A stretch of 64,000 nucleotides of DNA. It comes from Phalacrocorax aristotelis. Lineage: Eukaryota; Chordata; Aves; Suliformes; Phalacrocoracidae. This document shows, piece by piece, positions 46,801 through 58,250 of the stretch. Position 1 is the stretch's first letter. The number at the start of each line of letters is the position of its first letter. The notes under the pieces were generated by a model. It saw only the letters and a list, made by a program, of their open reading frames with translations, made no database searches and was not told where the DNA came from. The position numbers were made by a program, and so were the translations under genes. The stretch spans positions 14,581,795 to 14,645,794 of the forward strand of contig NC_134280.1 in the NCBI RefSeq assembly GCF_949628215.1, in the 5' to 3' direction.

Positions 46801-49800
46801 AACTGAGTGGTAACTAAACCTTGTGACCTTTCTTCTCGGGGTATGACTCAGCAGGGGGAGACAGAGTCCTGCTTTCCCCACCATATGACACCCTCCCAGC
46901 TAAGGCAGGCTCTTTCCTGGAGGCAAGCGCTGCGTTCCTGCAGCACGCCCTGGAGCAGGCACAGTCCTGCTGCACTCCTACTTGCACGAACTGCAGCGTG
47001 TCCAGAAGAAATGAAGCCCATCGCATAGAGAAAGAGCAGGGGAAAGAAGTTAAGAGGTGAACACCTGGCCCCACCACACAGCCCTCCATCCACTTTTAGC
47101 TTTTTGCATTCACTGGAAACGCTAGTGAGAACTTGTGGGTGTTTGGTCTTTAGAGATGGGGAAAAACACTACTACTTCTTGTCTCCCTCTAAATCACCTT
47201 CTGGGGTGTCCAAATAGGAACTTACGAGACTATCTACAGGAGAACCCATTTTGAAATTTTGACCCCAGCCAGCAATGAACTCTGCAAAATATTCGAGGGT
47301 CACTCTCAACATAAAAAGCTATGAGGACCAACCACCCGTATGGCTAATGACTACTGCTAGCAGCTATTAAGAGATGCACAGTCACATAACTCATGAAGGC
47401 TAACAATTAATTATTAAACATTTATGTGTATTTATTTTAGAGAAGCTGCTGGAACTGCCAAAATCTGGAATAACTAAAACTGAGTTGTTATTATTTGTAC
47501 AGTTGCAGTACCCAACTGTGATAATCCTTAAATCCTTGCACTGGACTTCACTGAACCAGATGCTGTATATAACATCCCCGCACAGAGTTTCTAATGCATT
47601 ATTCCAGTACCAGTAAGTACAGTAGATTGGATTATTTTAAATGAGCACATCAGTACACTGGTGCTTTAAGCACCACGGTGTGGTTTAACTTCCTCTCAGC
47701 TTCCTCCGTGTGAACAATCAGTTTAATTAGGTCACTTTAGTCTATTAGTGATTAGATTCCCAACTTTTGAAAAGTTTGGTATTATTAAGAAACATTTCAA
47801 TATAATCAAGTATAAGTTCTATACCACCAAGGAAATATTTCCATCAACACTAGAGACATGTTTCTCAATCTTTTCTATTCAGTGCTTGAAAAAACATTGC
47901 TGTTTTACTGGTTTTTTTAATGGAAAGAGCATGTACCTAGAGGGGAAAGCATTTGGCACCTGAAAACACCTCAAGAAATCTAATTTACAAGACATTTCAG
48001 TTGTTCACATAAAACAGTTAAAGCTGTTGGGGTTTGTCAATGTTCTAGCTTGTTAAAAATTTTTATTGTTTCCATGTACGAGACAAAACTGTATTTGTAC
48101 TCTATTCTTCAATCAAAACACGGAGCTAGGCAGCGATGTAAAAAGGGAAGGAATGATTAAAGGCAGAAGCAGGGCGTGCGATCCCAATCCTTTCTGCTTT
48201 TGAGCAGCCTTCCTGGCACCACTGAAAATCACTTTGTACAGGGAGATGGAGGCACATTTTGGAGCAGCTTCCATGTGTTTACAGATCACAACAAATTCAG
48301 AAGAAGAAAACCCTCACGTCCTTGCAGCCTTCGAACACGGTGAACTTTTTATTGTTCATTTCACTTCAGCAGCTGATGAAAGTGGAGCATTGGTGTATTT
48401 AAGAGCTATTTGCTCTCTTTTGTCAGATCTGGTCACTGTGCTAGTAAAAGCCCGGAAAGGACAAAGTCACATTCTTCCATCCCAACAGATTTTGGCAGGG
48501 AGCATCCATGAAGAATGAAGCCATTCATTCCCCCCTTCCCACTTCTCATTCTAGAAAAAATTCTCTTTTTCTCTAAAAGAACACAGACAGCTAGATAAAT
48601 ATTCCCCTATCAAAGAAATCAATCAAGGCTGATTGATTTCAAGTACAGAATTACGTAAAGATGATTGTCAGGGTGTCTCTGACCCCTGATGGAAAATAGT
48701 TAAAGGTTTTTAATTAACAAAGCTGAAGCGAGCAGTTCGTTGGCATTTGACAGTGTCGCTCACGAAGTTTAGTATGAAGCTCTGCCTTCACAAGCAGAAA
48801 GCTCATGCTTTCCCCCAGTGCATTTTACCAAACCTTTTATGCACTGCAACTGTTTCTACAAAGGTTGGTATCTTATGCACTGGTAAAACTTAAGGTAGAT
48901 GAGAGATGCTGAAATTTTTAATCACACTTTCAGAGAGAGCACTGTAACACTGCATTCATCTGAAGTAACAGCAAGCTCCAGGATCTAAGCTCACTGCAAA
49001 GTTTTAGTGTATATATTGCAGTCAGAAAAAGATGCCATAAACACCTCTTTTAGAAATAGATTAAGAACAGAAGTAAGTGCAGGAGGACAGCCAATGCGTA
49101 CGCTTTGTAATAAACGCCGTAAATGAAAATTTATATTTTTTCCTAAAGCAGCCTTCAAAAGCAAGAAACAAAGTGTTTTTAGTAGTTATTCTTAGGTCAC
49201 TCTTTTCAGGACTCATTTCCGAACCTTTAACCTTCACCTCTAATCACAGCTGGGTGCGCTCATTTGGTGCTACTGTAACCTTCGTGTCTTTGCAACTTGA
49301 AGCATAAAAAACAAAGTATACAGAGACAGTCTCTAATCTTTGTCTACCTTTTTAAACAAACACTCTCAAGTGACCTCTTGGTAAGCTACATCATAGGCTG
49401 AAAAGCTTTATTCAATCTTTTCTACCTGAGGAAAACCACTGGTGATCTACTCTTACTTTTTCACAACACAATTTGCACTTCCTTCTTGAAAGCTGAAGTC
49501 TCTTCTACCTGAAGAAAGAATCATATTGGCACACTGTTGATTTATACATCATGTATTTCTCAGTTATGCAAATGTTCTTGCTCTCTAACCACGTTACAAT
49601 CACCCAGTATCTCTAACCTCTAATATCCAAAGTTACTTGGCACCTCATATGACAGCAGCTGGGTAACTGTGACTGTACGGTATTGGCAGCTGTTTGTTAG
49701 ATTAGCTCATTACAGGAATCTTATCTTGCTTACTATATATCAGGCACGACTTAAAAACCACTAAGACACTTTTGCTCCGTTCTCTCTAACCAATTAAACA

Positions 49801-52180
49801 TTTTTCCCTTCTCTGAACTAAAATGGAGCTCAACATGCAGAACTATTCTGAAATAAACTGTGTTCATTTGCTTTAGTTTATGCGGAGGAAGTGTTTTGGG
49901 GGAACAGGACCTATAGGCTACTGACTAATCTTCTTAGAGACTTGGTAATCTTTGTAATGCACTCACCAAGCAGAGAGGTGCACAAGGCACCAGTCCTTAA
50001 AGGGGACATGAGCCAAACAGCCTACAGCACCAAGCACACCAAAGCAGCAGCCTTCTCTCACATGGAGTAGGGGAACAAATGCTCAGGAACAAGCTCAGCC
50101 CAAACACGTACTGCTAAACACCTCTCTTGGCACCTGGTTTGTTTTACTATTGAGGTAGCAAGAAAAATCATAGCTGCTTCACTGAAAGGTAGATAAATCC
50201 TTGGGCCTCCCTGCAGGTGAGCGTAGTACAAACAGAGTTAACACTACCAGGTATTTTATGCTCTCTGCTTGTTCAAAACGCAATAAAGCACCTACAGCTT
50301 TAGCACTGGGGGAAGCAGAGTGAGGGAAATCTAAATTCCAAATTTTTTAAAGCTCATTAAAAAACAAAGAATATCCTGCATGGGTGCAGGTACCCGATAA
50401 CTGGTCAATCTATGAAAGTTTGCTGCTGTTGAAAGGGAGGATCCTGTCCTCTATATCCCTTCCAGCAGCACTACTTATTTTCACCATGGCTCTGACATTT
50501 CTTTGACCCCTTCCATGAACCTATTTAAATAGTGAGTTAACAACTTAAAAACCAAAACAAAACAAACCCAAAACCCAATACCTTAACAAAAAGTTCAAAA
50601 CAAAAAAGGCAAAAAATTGTTTGCCATTTTGTAGGCTACATTGGTTCATCAAACGTGCAATGATTCCTGGAGGTGACAGAGGAGAGAAGGAAGCCTGGGA
50701 AGGAAGAGCAGAGAGGAGCAAGGGAGAAGAGAGCCCTCACCCTGTTCAGTGCACTGAGCTTGTACTTTGGCACAGCTGCCCATGGAAATGCAGCCTGACT
50801 TGCTCAAAATGAGAGCACTAAATCAAACCACATCACTCCTCTCTATGTAAACACACAGAGCGCTAACACTGACTTCAGAGAGCAGCTAAAAACTGGTCAC
50901 TTAACAGGAGGAACAGATCACTAGCAAACTTGACTCAAAACAAAACGCCAAAACAACATTCTGGGAGGGTTACCAAAGGCAACTGAAAAACACCGGGAAA
51001 GCAGCTCACCCCCTCAAAAAAGAGGGTGAACTATGCAACACTGTACATTCAGTAACCTACAGATAAAGACAACTGAGGAACGTTTCAAGCATTTATGCCT
51101 TTTACTCCCACTGATTTTAGAAAATTTCACCAGGCTGCAGTCTGCATACATGCACATGCACCTCTGCCTCCCACCTTTATCTCACTGCCCTGTCACACAC
51201 AGGTTCATATATAAAAAAGCCTTTGTATTTCCTTTACTATCCCCCAATATTACTCACTGATATTCTTAAAAGTCTTTCAAACGGCCAATGGTAAGTGGAC
51301 GATTTTTCAGAATTATTTGAACAAAACTCAGTGACTCTGGCAGGAGGAATGAAGCCCAAGTACCTGTACGTTTATGTTTACGTTGGGACGTTCAGTTGGC
51401 ACAGGGCTGCTGCGCTCTGCCTCCAGCTGTTTCAGTTTTAGGAATGTGTCTTCAAATGCTGAAAAAGACAGAAAAGATACATTCTTCCCAATGTCACTGT
51501 GGAGTTATTTGACTTGTAACTTGCATTCTTCCTGAACGTTAGTTATATGGTTTTAAAGTTGTGGAAAAAAGCACAGGATGGGGGAAGCTACTTGCTCAAC
51601 CTTCCACACAACTCTAAAGCCTACAGACTGTATGTACCTGATCACAACACCCTGCAGTCCGGCAAGTTCATCTACCCAGCCACCCCCACAGTGAGCGAGC
51701 AAGCAGCAAGAGTGAATTGCTCACATGGTTGCACTTCACTGTGCATTTGTGGCTAAAGTCAGATCCCACAAAGAACTGTGACTTTTCCCTTGTACCGCTG
51801 TCCTTGGAAATAAGCTGCTTCCAGTTTAAATGGGGAGAGCTGACTAACTTTGTTGTCCCAGGAGTAGATAAAACTGTCTTTATGCATACAATCTAAGGGA
51901 GCTTTCTAAAACGCTTATGGATTTTTGTAAGGAAGCAACCTCATAAAAACCTTATCAGTTAACTTTGACCCCACATGTCGTGAAAATAGGGAAAAATCTG
52001 TAACTTTGCTTACGATCAGCGTCTGCTTTTTCAGCAGCAGTTTCCTTTGTGCCAGGATGAGGGCAACTACCAGCCTCTTCTGAATCTCCTGTTGCCAAGC
52101 CAACAACTGGACGGCCTAGGGCATCATCGACACAAGATTCTGGCAACTCCGTGCTGTCTAGCAAATCAACAAGAGGCACG
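40699..52180 (-). CDS. Unidentified multi-exon gene, 3' half (C-terminal ~300 residues)
   Basis: Seven - strand internal exons (52180-52014, 51458-51364, 46080-45952, 45381-45320, 43973-43880, 42947-42870, 41596-41463) have good acceptors and donors. Their phases match at every junction, which chance frames would not do, and they lead into a terminal exon near 40.85 kb. The joined product is acidic and rich in Ser, Thr, Ala, Glu and Asp, with no globular domain, membrane segment or signal I recognise. Short hydrophobic-acidic patches such as VPLVDLLDSTELPES and LTENLIDFTEATP resemble adaptor-binding linear motifs, and a short helical FLKLKQLEAE segment lies between them. This suggests a disordered scaffold tail; that is inference. 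I cannot name the gene. The 5' part lies upstream, within or beyond the right edge. It is convergent with the kelch gene. Confidence 0.85.
41463..41596 (-). CDS. - strand gene, exon 7 of the recognised set
   Basis: A 134-base exon between ccccaattcag and GCAAG|GTAAGT, the latter a perfect donor. It encodes TGLISNGPLGNDVALAMKAV, then a Ser-rich stretch ending PPSQQACEVLA. It ends in phase 2. Confidence 0.9.
42480..42542. repeat. TA/CA microsatellite
   Basis: A (TA)n run passes into CA-rich units and back to TA-rich sequence. It is imperfect simple repeat DNA inside an intron of the - strand gene. Confidence 0.85.
42870..42947 (-). CDS. - strand gene, exon 6 of the recognised set
   Basis: A 78-base exon (26 codons, phase 0-0) between tttattccatag and CCTCGG|GTAAAT. 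It encodes STPDDQDVSLTSLTENLIDF, then TEATPR. The NLIDF patch resembles short motifs used by trafficking adaptors, but that is only a resemblance. Its symmetric phase would allow skipping. Confidence 0.88.
43880..43973 (-). CDS. - strand gene, exon 5 of the recognised set
   Basis: A 94-base exon between tttcttctttcag and TCAAAG|GTACCA. It encodes NALNEDNAASNHEDLLIPAS followed by LAPAEAAAVSK. It contains an acidic-dileucine-like EDLLIP patch. It ends in phase 0. Confidence 0.88.
45320..45381 (-). CDS. - strand gene, exon 4 of the recognised set
   Basis: A 62-base exon with acceptor cccctctcag and donor GCCAG|GTACTG. It encodes IIREDSLTGAKNSSIQDAAA and ends in phase 2. The next exon begins with the single base that completes a Ser codon. 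Confidence 0.87.
45637..45855 (-). mobile_element. CR1 LINE fragment, 3' end
   Basis: The segment begins with cacagaataatttcttggct and proceeds through agaaggcaacctttggaggt, a cagggccttgtcca block, a ttggagattcctccttgggc block and a gtgaagaaaggctgaaa block. This is the order of a reverse-oriented avian CR1 3' end. It lies in the intron between exons 3 and 4 of the - strand gene, with no coding capacity. Confidence 0.88.
45952..46080 (-). CDS. - strand gene, exon 3 of the recognised set
   Basis: A 129-base exon (43 codons, phase 0 at both ends) after cgtgtctag and before CACAAG|GTAAAT. It begins DEVVKLTDKCLNNAMESPT and continues through an Ala-rich, helix-prone part ending KAQAEAGHK. Phase 0-0 makes it a possible cassette exon. 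Confidence 0.9.
48615..48640. repeat. Perfect 11-bp hairpin, 4-base loop
   Basis: GAAATCAATCA (48615-48625) and TGATTGATTTC (48630-48640) are exact reverse complements around a loop AGGC. It sits within an intron of the - strand gene. Each arm contains ATCAATCA, a PBX/HOX-like string. Confidence 0.9.
51364..51458 (-). CDS. - strand gene, exon 2 of the recognised set
   Basis: A 95-base exon between ctttttcag and GTACAG|GTACTT. With the incoming base it reads PFEDTFLKLKQLEAERSSPV, then PTERPNVNINVQ. FLKLKQLEAER is likely a short helix. It ends in phase 0. Confidence 0.88.
52014..52180 (-). CDS. - strand gene, exon 1 of the recognised set
   Basis: The acceptor ctgcctttgcag precedes and GATC|GTAAGC follows, a 167-base exon. 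It enters in phase 2 and leaves in phase 1. It encodes VPLVDLLDSTELPESCVDDA and a Glu/Ala/Thr-rich continuation ending EKADAD. The sequence is acidic and probably disordered. The exon preceding it was not found with confidence. Confidence 0.85.
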
Positions 52181-55100
52181 CTGCAAAGGCAGAAAGGCAG
52201 GCAGAGATACACAGAAGCATGTTACCACTCTTCCCGTAACAAGCAAAAGCTTTAACACACGCAATCTCTTTTTTCAAGCTGTCTTCTGCTAACCAGACCC
52301 ATTCTGTAAACACTGTTTCAGGTAACTAGTAGGCATTGGTTTTCAGTGAGTTTAAAAGAAAAAAAGGAACATTTCATGTCTGTAGAAGTGACTTCATAAC
52401 AAAAGAGGTCGACACTGCCTACTGCTTCATCACATAGCAGTGGAAAAAGTGAAGGGAAGGAGGGAAGTTTTTATCCACAAAATACACTTTTTTGAATAAA
52501 CATAAGAAATTTTTCTAGCAAACTCAAGGTATGCTGTAGGATTTTTACATGAGAAGAAGAAAAGTTGGAGGGAAGGAAGTTGATACTGTTCAGAAAAAGC
52601 TATTTGTATCACACTTCGCCCAACACAGAGGGCAGAAGGGTGCACTGCAAAGGTCTGCACTGACAGTATGTTATGGTTAGGCATACCTGTAACTAGTTTC
52701 AGTTTTATTAACTTGGGAAGAGACATGAATGAAACCTTAGCAGTCATAATATTTTAAGTGAACCACAGCATGTACTCTGTACACTGTTAGGATCACTTGT
52801 TTCACTGCCTTAGCTTTCTAATGGAAACGTCTCCATTTTATTCTGTCCTTCCATCTGTATTTACAATGAAAACAGAAAGACAATTACAAAACCAAAAGTT
52901 ATATGATGGTGCTTATGTTGTGCAAACAGTCAGCAATATCACCTGTCTCTTCAAAGTTCAGGAACAGCTAAAGCTATCCTAACAGCAAACTGTAACCAAC
53001 ACGGAAACAACTGCTGCAGAACAGGATGGTTAAATCAGACAACCTGTGCACACAACTGCAGTTTGAGTGTCACCCATTTCAATCAACAATCAACCCTTAC
53101 ATAGAGTTTGGTTGCAATATTGGTTTAAGAAGAAGAAGAAAAAAAAATCACTTTTGAAAGTCCTGTCCCGAATAAGAGCAATGATTCCAAGAAAGTACCC
53201 ACCACAGCAGAACTTACCCTTATGCACAGACAGACGCTTCCTAAGTTTAGACCAGCCTCTCCCTTATCGCTACTGGGTTAATGCCCCATGCCTCCCTCCA
53301 GCCCCTGGAATTTGGCAGCAGTCCTTTGTTGTCACTAGAAGCTCCAGGAAGACACTCCTCCCTCCAGCTCAAGCACCCAAAAGAATCCTTCCAATGTTAA
53401 ATATATCTACCTCTGAAACAGATTACAGGATATCACCGTTTTAGCGCTAATAATGTACGAATCATCTTAAGACAATTAATTGCCGTGAGGCAAACTGAGG
53501 TCACTTGCTTGATTCTCTTAATAACCTTGAATAAGAAGGTACTAACAAGGAAGCAAATAATAGGAAACTTTCCAACCTACTGAACAGCTTCTCTGTGCAC
53601 CACTAGTGGGAAATGGCAAGCAGCAGATAGACTTGCAAAGGGAGAAGCATGGATACATGGAATTTCAATTATTAGAAGTAATAGGCAGGAGTAGATGCTT
53701 TTCCAGTTAAGGCAACAAAGAAAGTGTGACTGAATCCAGCACCTTACTACCAGAGGATGCTCATGCATGACAATGAAGATGTTTTATAATCTTCACATGA
53801 AGCCAACACTTTTCTTCCTAATTTCTGACAGCTTTCTGTAAATAGCCTCCCAAACGTTTAATATGACAATGAGTATAGGAAGTTCAGATTTTGGCTGCAG
53901 CACAGGGGTACCGATGCCATGACATGTCGAAGGAACTAGGTATGAACTCCACACACGAGAGGAGGTGTAGAGCACCAGTAACACTTCTTTTGTGCTGTAA
54001 TCTTCTAATGCTTTTCTTAGCATTGCAGCACAGTGGAGAGAAAACGAGTGAAAAAGGAAACTTATCTTCATTAGAAAATTGCTAGGATAATTACACTAGC
54101 CTTTTTCCCCCCTATGACAACTGCAGTAACATTTACTGACAGACGAGAGAGTTGATTAAAAAACTTGCCCACTAGGGATAAGGGCAGTCTTGAAATCTGG
54201 TGTCATATTCACATGGCACACTCAACGTCCAGTGTTGCTCCAAAAGCAGCGCACTACTTACGTTAAGGTGATGAAAGTTTGTAGAAAACCTTATTGCCAT
54301 TTGTGCTACAGGATGGAGGACTGGCTCAGGTAGCATGGACAACGGTGGGAAGTCCCTGCAGCTTCACCTCTGCATCACAGCAGGGCCTCAGAGAAACTAA
54401 ATGAAGTTTAGGCAGACTCAAGAGAAGCCTCCTAAGCCAAGGTTCAAGTAGGAATTGACCCCATTTTGACTTCAGACCCACTGAAACACCTACTCAACCA
54501 CCCTGAGATACACAGTCAATGAGAAGAAAGCCATGCTAGGGAGACCACTGGAATTTGCAGGCACAAAAGTTCCCTAAAGAGCATTATATTGTTTGAGGCC
54601 ACTCAGATTCTTCACCCTCTTCAGAGCACTAGCAGGAAGTCTACTATGCAGGCTTCATAAACAGCCAGACTATGGGAGTAAAAAGCACAAGATACTATTT
54701 TCATCACTGCACAGAATTTCTGATTTCTCTTGCAAAACACTGATGAACTGTAATGCCAATCGTAAAGGAAATAATAAAAGGCTTTCCAGGAAAAGTAGGA
54801 CTTCCACACCAGTCAGTGTGCAGTACTCAAGAATGAAATGGGCATTAGCTTTCCACGTTCCTGTATTTGCCCGCATACAAAGGGATATTTGAATTTTGTA
54901 TAGTAGTAAGTGCCAGGCTTTACGTCTTCATAATTAACTTCTATCAGCATATTTTAAGGAATATTCCAAGGGAAAAGCTGATAAATTGTACCAGGAGTTC
55001 AGGTCATACAAGTAATTATAAATATAGCAATTATTAAAGGGTTTTAGTGCATGGAAAGGTTTGTCAACCCACTAATAAATCACACAGAAGTATTTACACG

Positions 55101-56319
55101 CTCAGGGAACTCCCACAGTTAAGCGTTCGCTATTGCATTATCTCTTCTTTTTGCCTGACAAATGTATTGTTATTGGTACGTACCATACAGCATGTAATGC
55201 ATAACATGACTGAGAAAGCTGTCACTTACAAAGGGTATGTTGTTCTTTTTTAAAATTTCCTAGTTGAAAAGCAAAACAATACTTCATTCTAGTTTGTGAA
55301 ATACAATCTGCAAAATACAGTAACTATCTGAGTCTGCTGCAAAAGAGAGAATTCTTTTGCCAGTAATCGAATTTTAAAGAGCGTGGAGCACCACACAAGC
55401 TAATTTATTTTTTCAAACTGGCAGTGACACAGAATAGTTTCTCACACTGACTCTGCAAGGTAGTACAACAGTATGAAATTCTTTATTAATTTCCTTAATT
55501 CTGGGGCATTCAGTGTTGTACCTGAAGGTAAGAAAAGTAATAAATTTAAGCCTGTCAACTTTTCAGATTTTTTTTTCCTAAACAAAAAAGCAAAATATTC
55601 AGAAAAAAAGAATTTCATTTTCCTTTTAAAGTGAGGAAAGCAAAAGAAAAAATTCCTATAAATGGAGACTGTTCACATGCATTCAGTTTCCAGTCAAGCA
55701 GGCTGAGTCCCACATTCCAAGACTTCTGCTGTCTCCCATTTGTTTGAAGATAATTCCAAATACTGACATAGCATAATATACACAAGCCAACAACTATGGG
55801 AAAGGAAAGAAAACACCCTTAGGAAAAGCTGCTGGCTGCAGAACCTTTGTGGATATTAAGCAAAGATCTCTCACCACCATACTGTTTAGAAAGACATCCA
55901 TGTGTTTCCTCAGTGCTGTTCCTAGAGCACGTGACTTGACCCTGTAAAAATGCAGCTAGGTGTTGTTGGTACTAGTATGGTGCAACTCCTCTGTCTGCTA
56001 TCGAGAGCTGTCACTGACCCTAGTGGAAGCCAGGATAGTAATTCTCCCTAGGTCAATGAAGTCACACTAAAATGAGCCCACAGCACAGAGCAAAATCGAC
56101 CCTCAGGATGTATGCAAGATTCAAAGCCATATGGCAAAAGCATGCAACAGATACCATACACTAAACCAAATCAATTCTAAAGGCAGATGAATTTCAGGCA
56201 AGCAGGATTGCTTCCCCTATCCTGAACCTGAACTAGTTCTGCTGTCACGCTACTACTACTACACACTACTACTTTAGCCACAGCTTTAATTACCAAACTT
56301 GTGGTGAATCCCACAGCAG

Positions 56320-56908
56320 TCTGTGACAGTCAGCACACTGCAGTCACCTGGGACACCCAGCCCTGAACTCAGCACTGGCGAGACACCCTGGAGTGCTGTG
56401 CCCAGCTCTGGGCTCCCCAGGACACGAGAGACGGGGACATACTGGAGGGGGTGCAGCAAAGGGCCACAAGGACAATAAAGGGTCTGGACCACCTGACACT
56501 GGAGGAGACGCTCAGATAGCCGGGACTGTTCAGCCTTGACAAAAGAAAGCTCAGGAGGGTCTTATCAATGTGGACAAAAACCTGATGGGGGGAGTAAAGA
56601 CAACAGCCAGACTCTTCCCAAGGGAGCCGAGACAGGACAAGAGACAATGGGCACAAACTGAAATACAGGAGATTCCACTTAAACAAAAGAACACACACAC
56701 ACCCCTTTTTTTTTTCTGTGAGGTTGGCTGAACACCAGAACAGGTCGCTCAGAGAGGGTGTGAAGTCTCCATCCTTGGTGATACTCAAAACATGGCTGGC
56801 ATGCTCCGGAGCAACCTGCTCTACTCGATCCTGCCTTTAGCATGGAGGTGTACTACATGATCTCCAGAGGCATCTTCCAACCTCAACTATTCTTTAACTC
56901 TATGATAG
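56320..56908 (+). mobile_element. CR1 LINE, 3' part, about 590 bp
   Basis: A long match, recognised by eye, to the CR1 3' region in sense orientation. Landmarks are the agctctgggctccccaggac block, a ggccacaaggacaataaagg block, a gggactgttcagccttgac block, tcttatcaatgtggacaaa, the ggacaagagacaatgggcac block and a catgatctccagaggcatct block. It ends in a degenerate form of the short CR1 terminal repeats (ttctttaactctatgatag). It is 5'-truncated, carries a CA/T-rich interruption near 56692-56716, and cannot encode protein. Confidence 0.95.
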
Positions 56909-58217
56909 CTACACGAAACATCTCTGATAACTGAGGAGTCAGTCACTACTTGCAGTGCCTTGACCACTATGTTAGCACATCTGAACTTAAAACTCTGAAA
57001 TAAAACAGTAACTTGTTATTGCAACAATATTCTTGCATTTTAAACACAAAACTATCCCAAATTCCTCCACTCAAATTAGCGGCAGCTTCTCCCTCACCTA
57101 AGCAGAAATTATACAGGATTTTAAAGTTAAAACACCTGTTTTCATTTGCATATTCTTACGCAACTTTATAAAGGAACAAACAAATAGTTTTGCTTCGCTC
57201 CAGAAGTTTACGTCATTCACCTTGCAAAATCTAAAACTAAAAATAGCACAACACATTGCTTTAATCACCACTTTAGGTCCCACAGATCTTTAATCTATAA
57301 CTTGCAAATTCTTCTTCTTTTTAAGCAGAGTTGTAAAATAGAGACTCCTATTTCATTAGCAATCTCTTCCACCTGTCAGACGCAAGGGTGAGGAGGCCAA
57401 AATATCTCAGGCAATATTAAGTTATGTCCTGGCTGAGACTTTTCGGTTCTTTGGGGCTGGACATCTGAAAACAATGTTTTTCTATCTCTGGGCTCTGTGG
57501 CAATTTGAAACTTATTTGAACAATTTGAAAATAATTCAAATACCTTCTTTATCCTAAAGCCAAATATAAGTGAATTTTAAAAGCGCTCTATCACAACTTT
57601 TCCTCTTTTTTTTTTTTTAAATAGGAAAATAATATTGCAATTTAAAAGCAGCTAACTTCAGAAAACGTGAAAACACAGTGTGTTCAAGGGTAAAGATACT
57701 TCTTCATGTTGTTAAAGGCCCCCAAGAACATCAACGAGCCATGAAGCTGGAATCTTAACCTCTGACTTAACAATTAACCTCATGAATCTCATGGTAGGAC
57801 TGGTGTTTGTCATGAAATACTTCTGTTTCATTTCAACTGGAGCACAGCAGCAAAAAAGAAAGAAAATTTTCTAGAAAGCAAAAAAGAGTTAGTCTTTGCT
57901 TTTTCAGGAGTTCTGATAATTTTATTCTTAAAAATTTTAAATAATTCTACTCCATTTCCAAACAATATTTTTCAGAAGAGGACTTGTTAATAAGAAAAGG
58001 CTAGTTTTCAGATCAACTATCTTAGATATTTTTAAATAATCATGGTTCAAAAGTAAGGGAAGTTACATTCTCTTTCTCTCTAAGATTTTTGAAGCCACAT
58101 TATAATCCACTAGTTGCATGTGTAGCTTTATTATGAGTGTGACTTTGAGACCTGCATAGGTCTCAAACCCAGCAAAAAAAAAATTTCTTTCAATCAATTA
58201 AGAAACACCTTAACACA

Positions 58218-58250
58218 ATTAAAAAGAGATATATATATACTCTTTTTAAT
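58218..58250. repeat. Perfect inverted repeat with AT core
   Basis: Arms of 11 bases (ATTAAAAAGAG at 58218-58228 and CTCTTTTTAAT at 58240-58250) are exact reverse complements around an ATATATATATA core. The whole 33 bases can form a hairpin or cruciform. Confidence 0.9.

Larger units (their letters stand above)
41597..51363 (-). other. Introns of the - strand gene
   Basis: Between the listed exons the sequence is intronic. It contains a CR1 fragment at about 45.64-45.85 kb, a TA/CA microsatellite at 42.48-42.54 kb and a perfect 11-bp hairpin at 48615-48640. The largest gap (46.08-51.36 kb) shows no additional phase-compatible exon. A + strand frame of 94 codons at 48234-48518 lacks any recognisable feature. 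Confidence 0.6.

Noticed and set aside
48234-48518. 94-codon + strand frame within an intron of the - strand gene
   Set aside because: No splice borders or domain. It is most likely chance.
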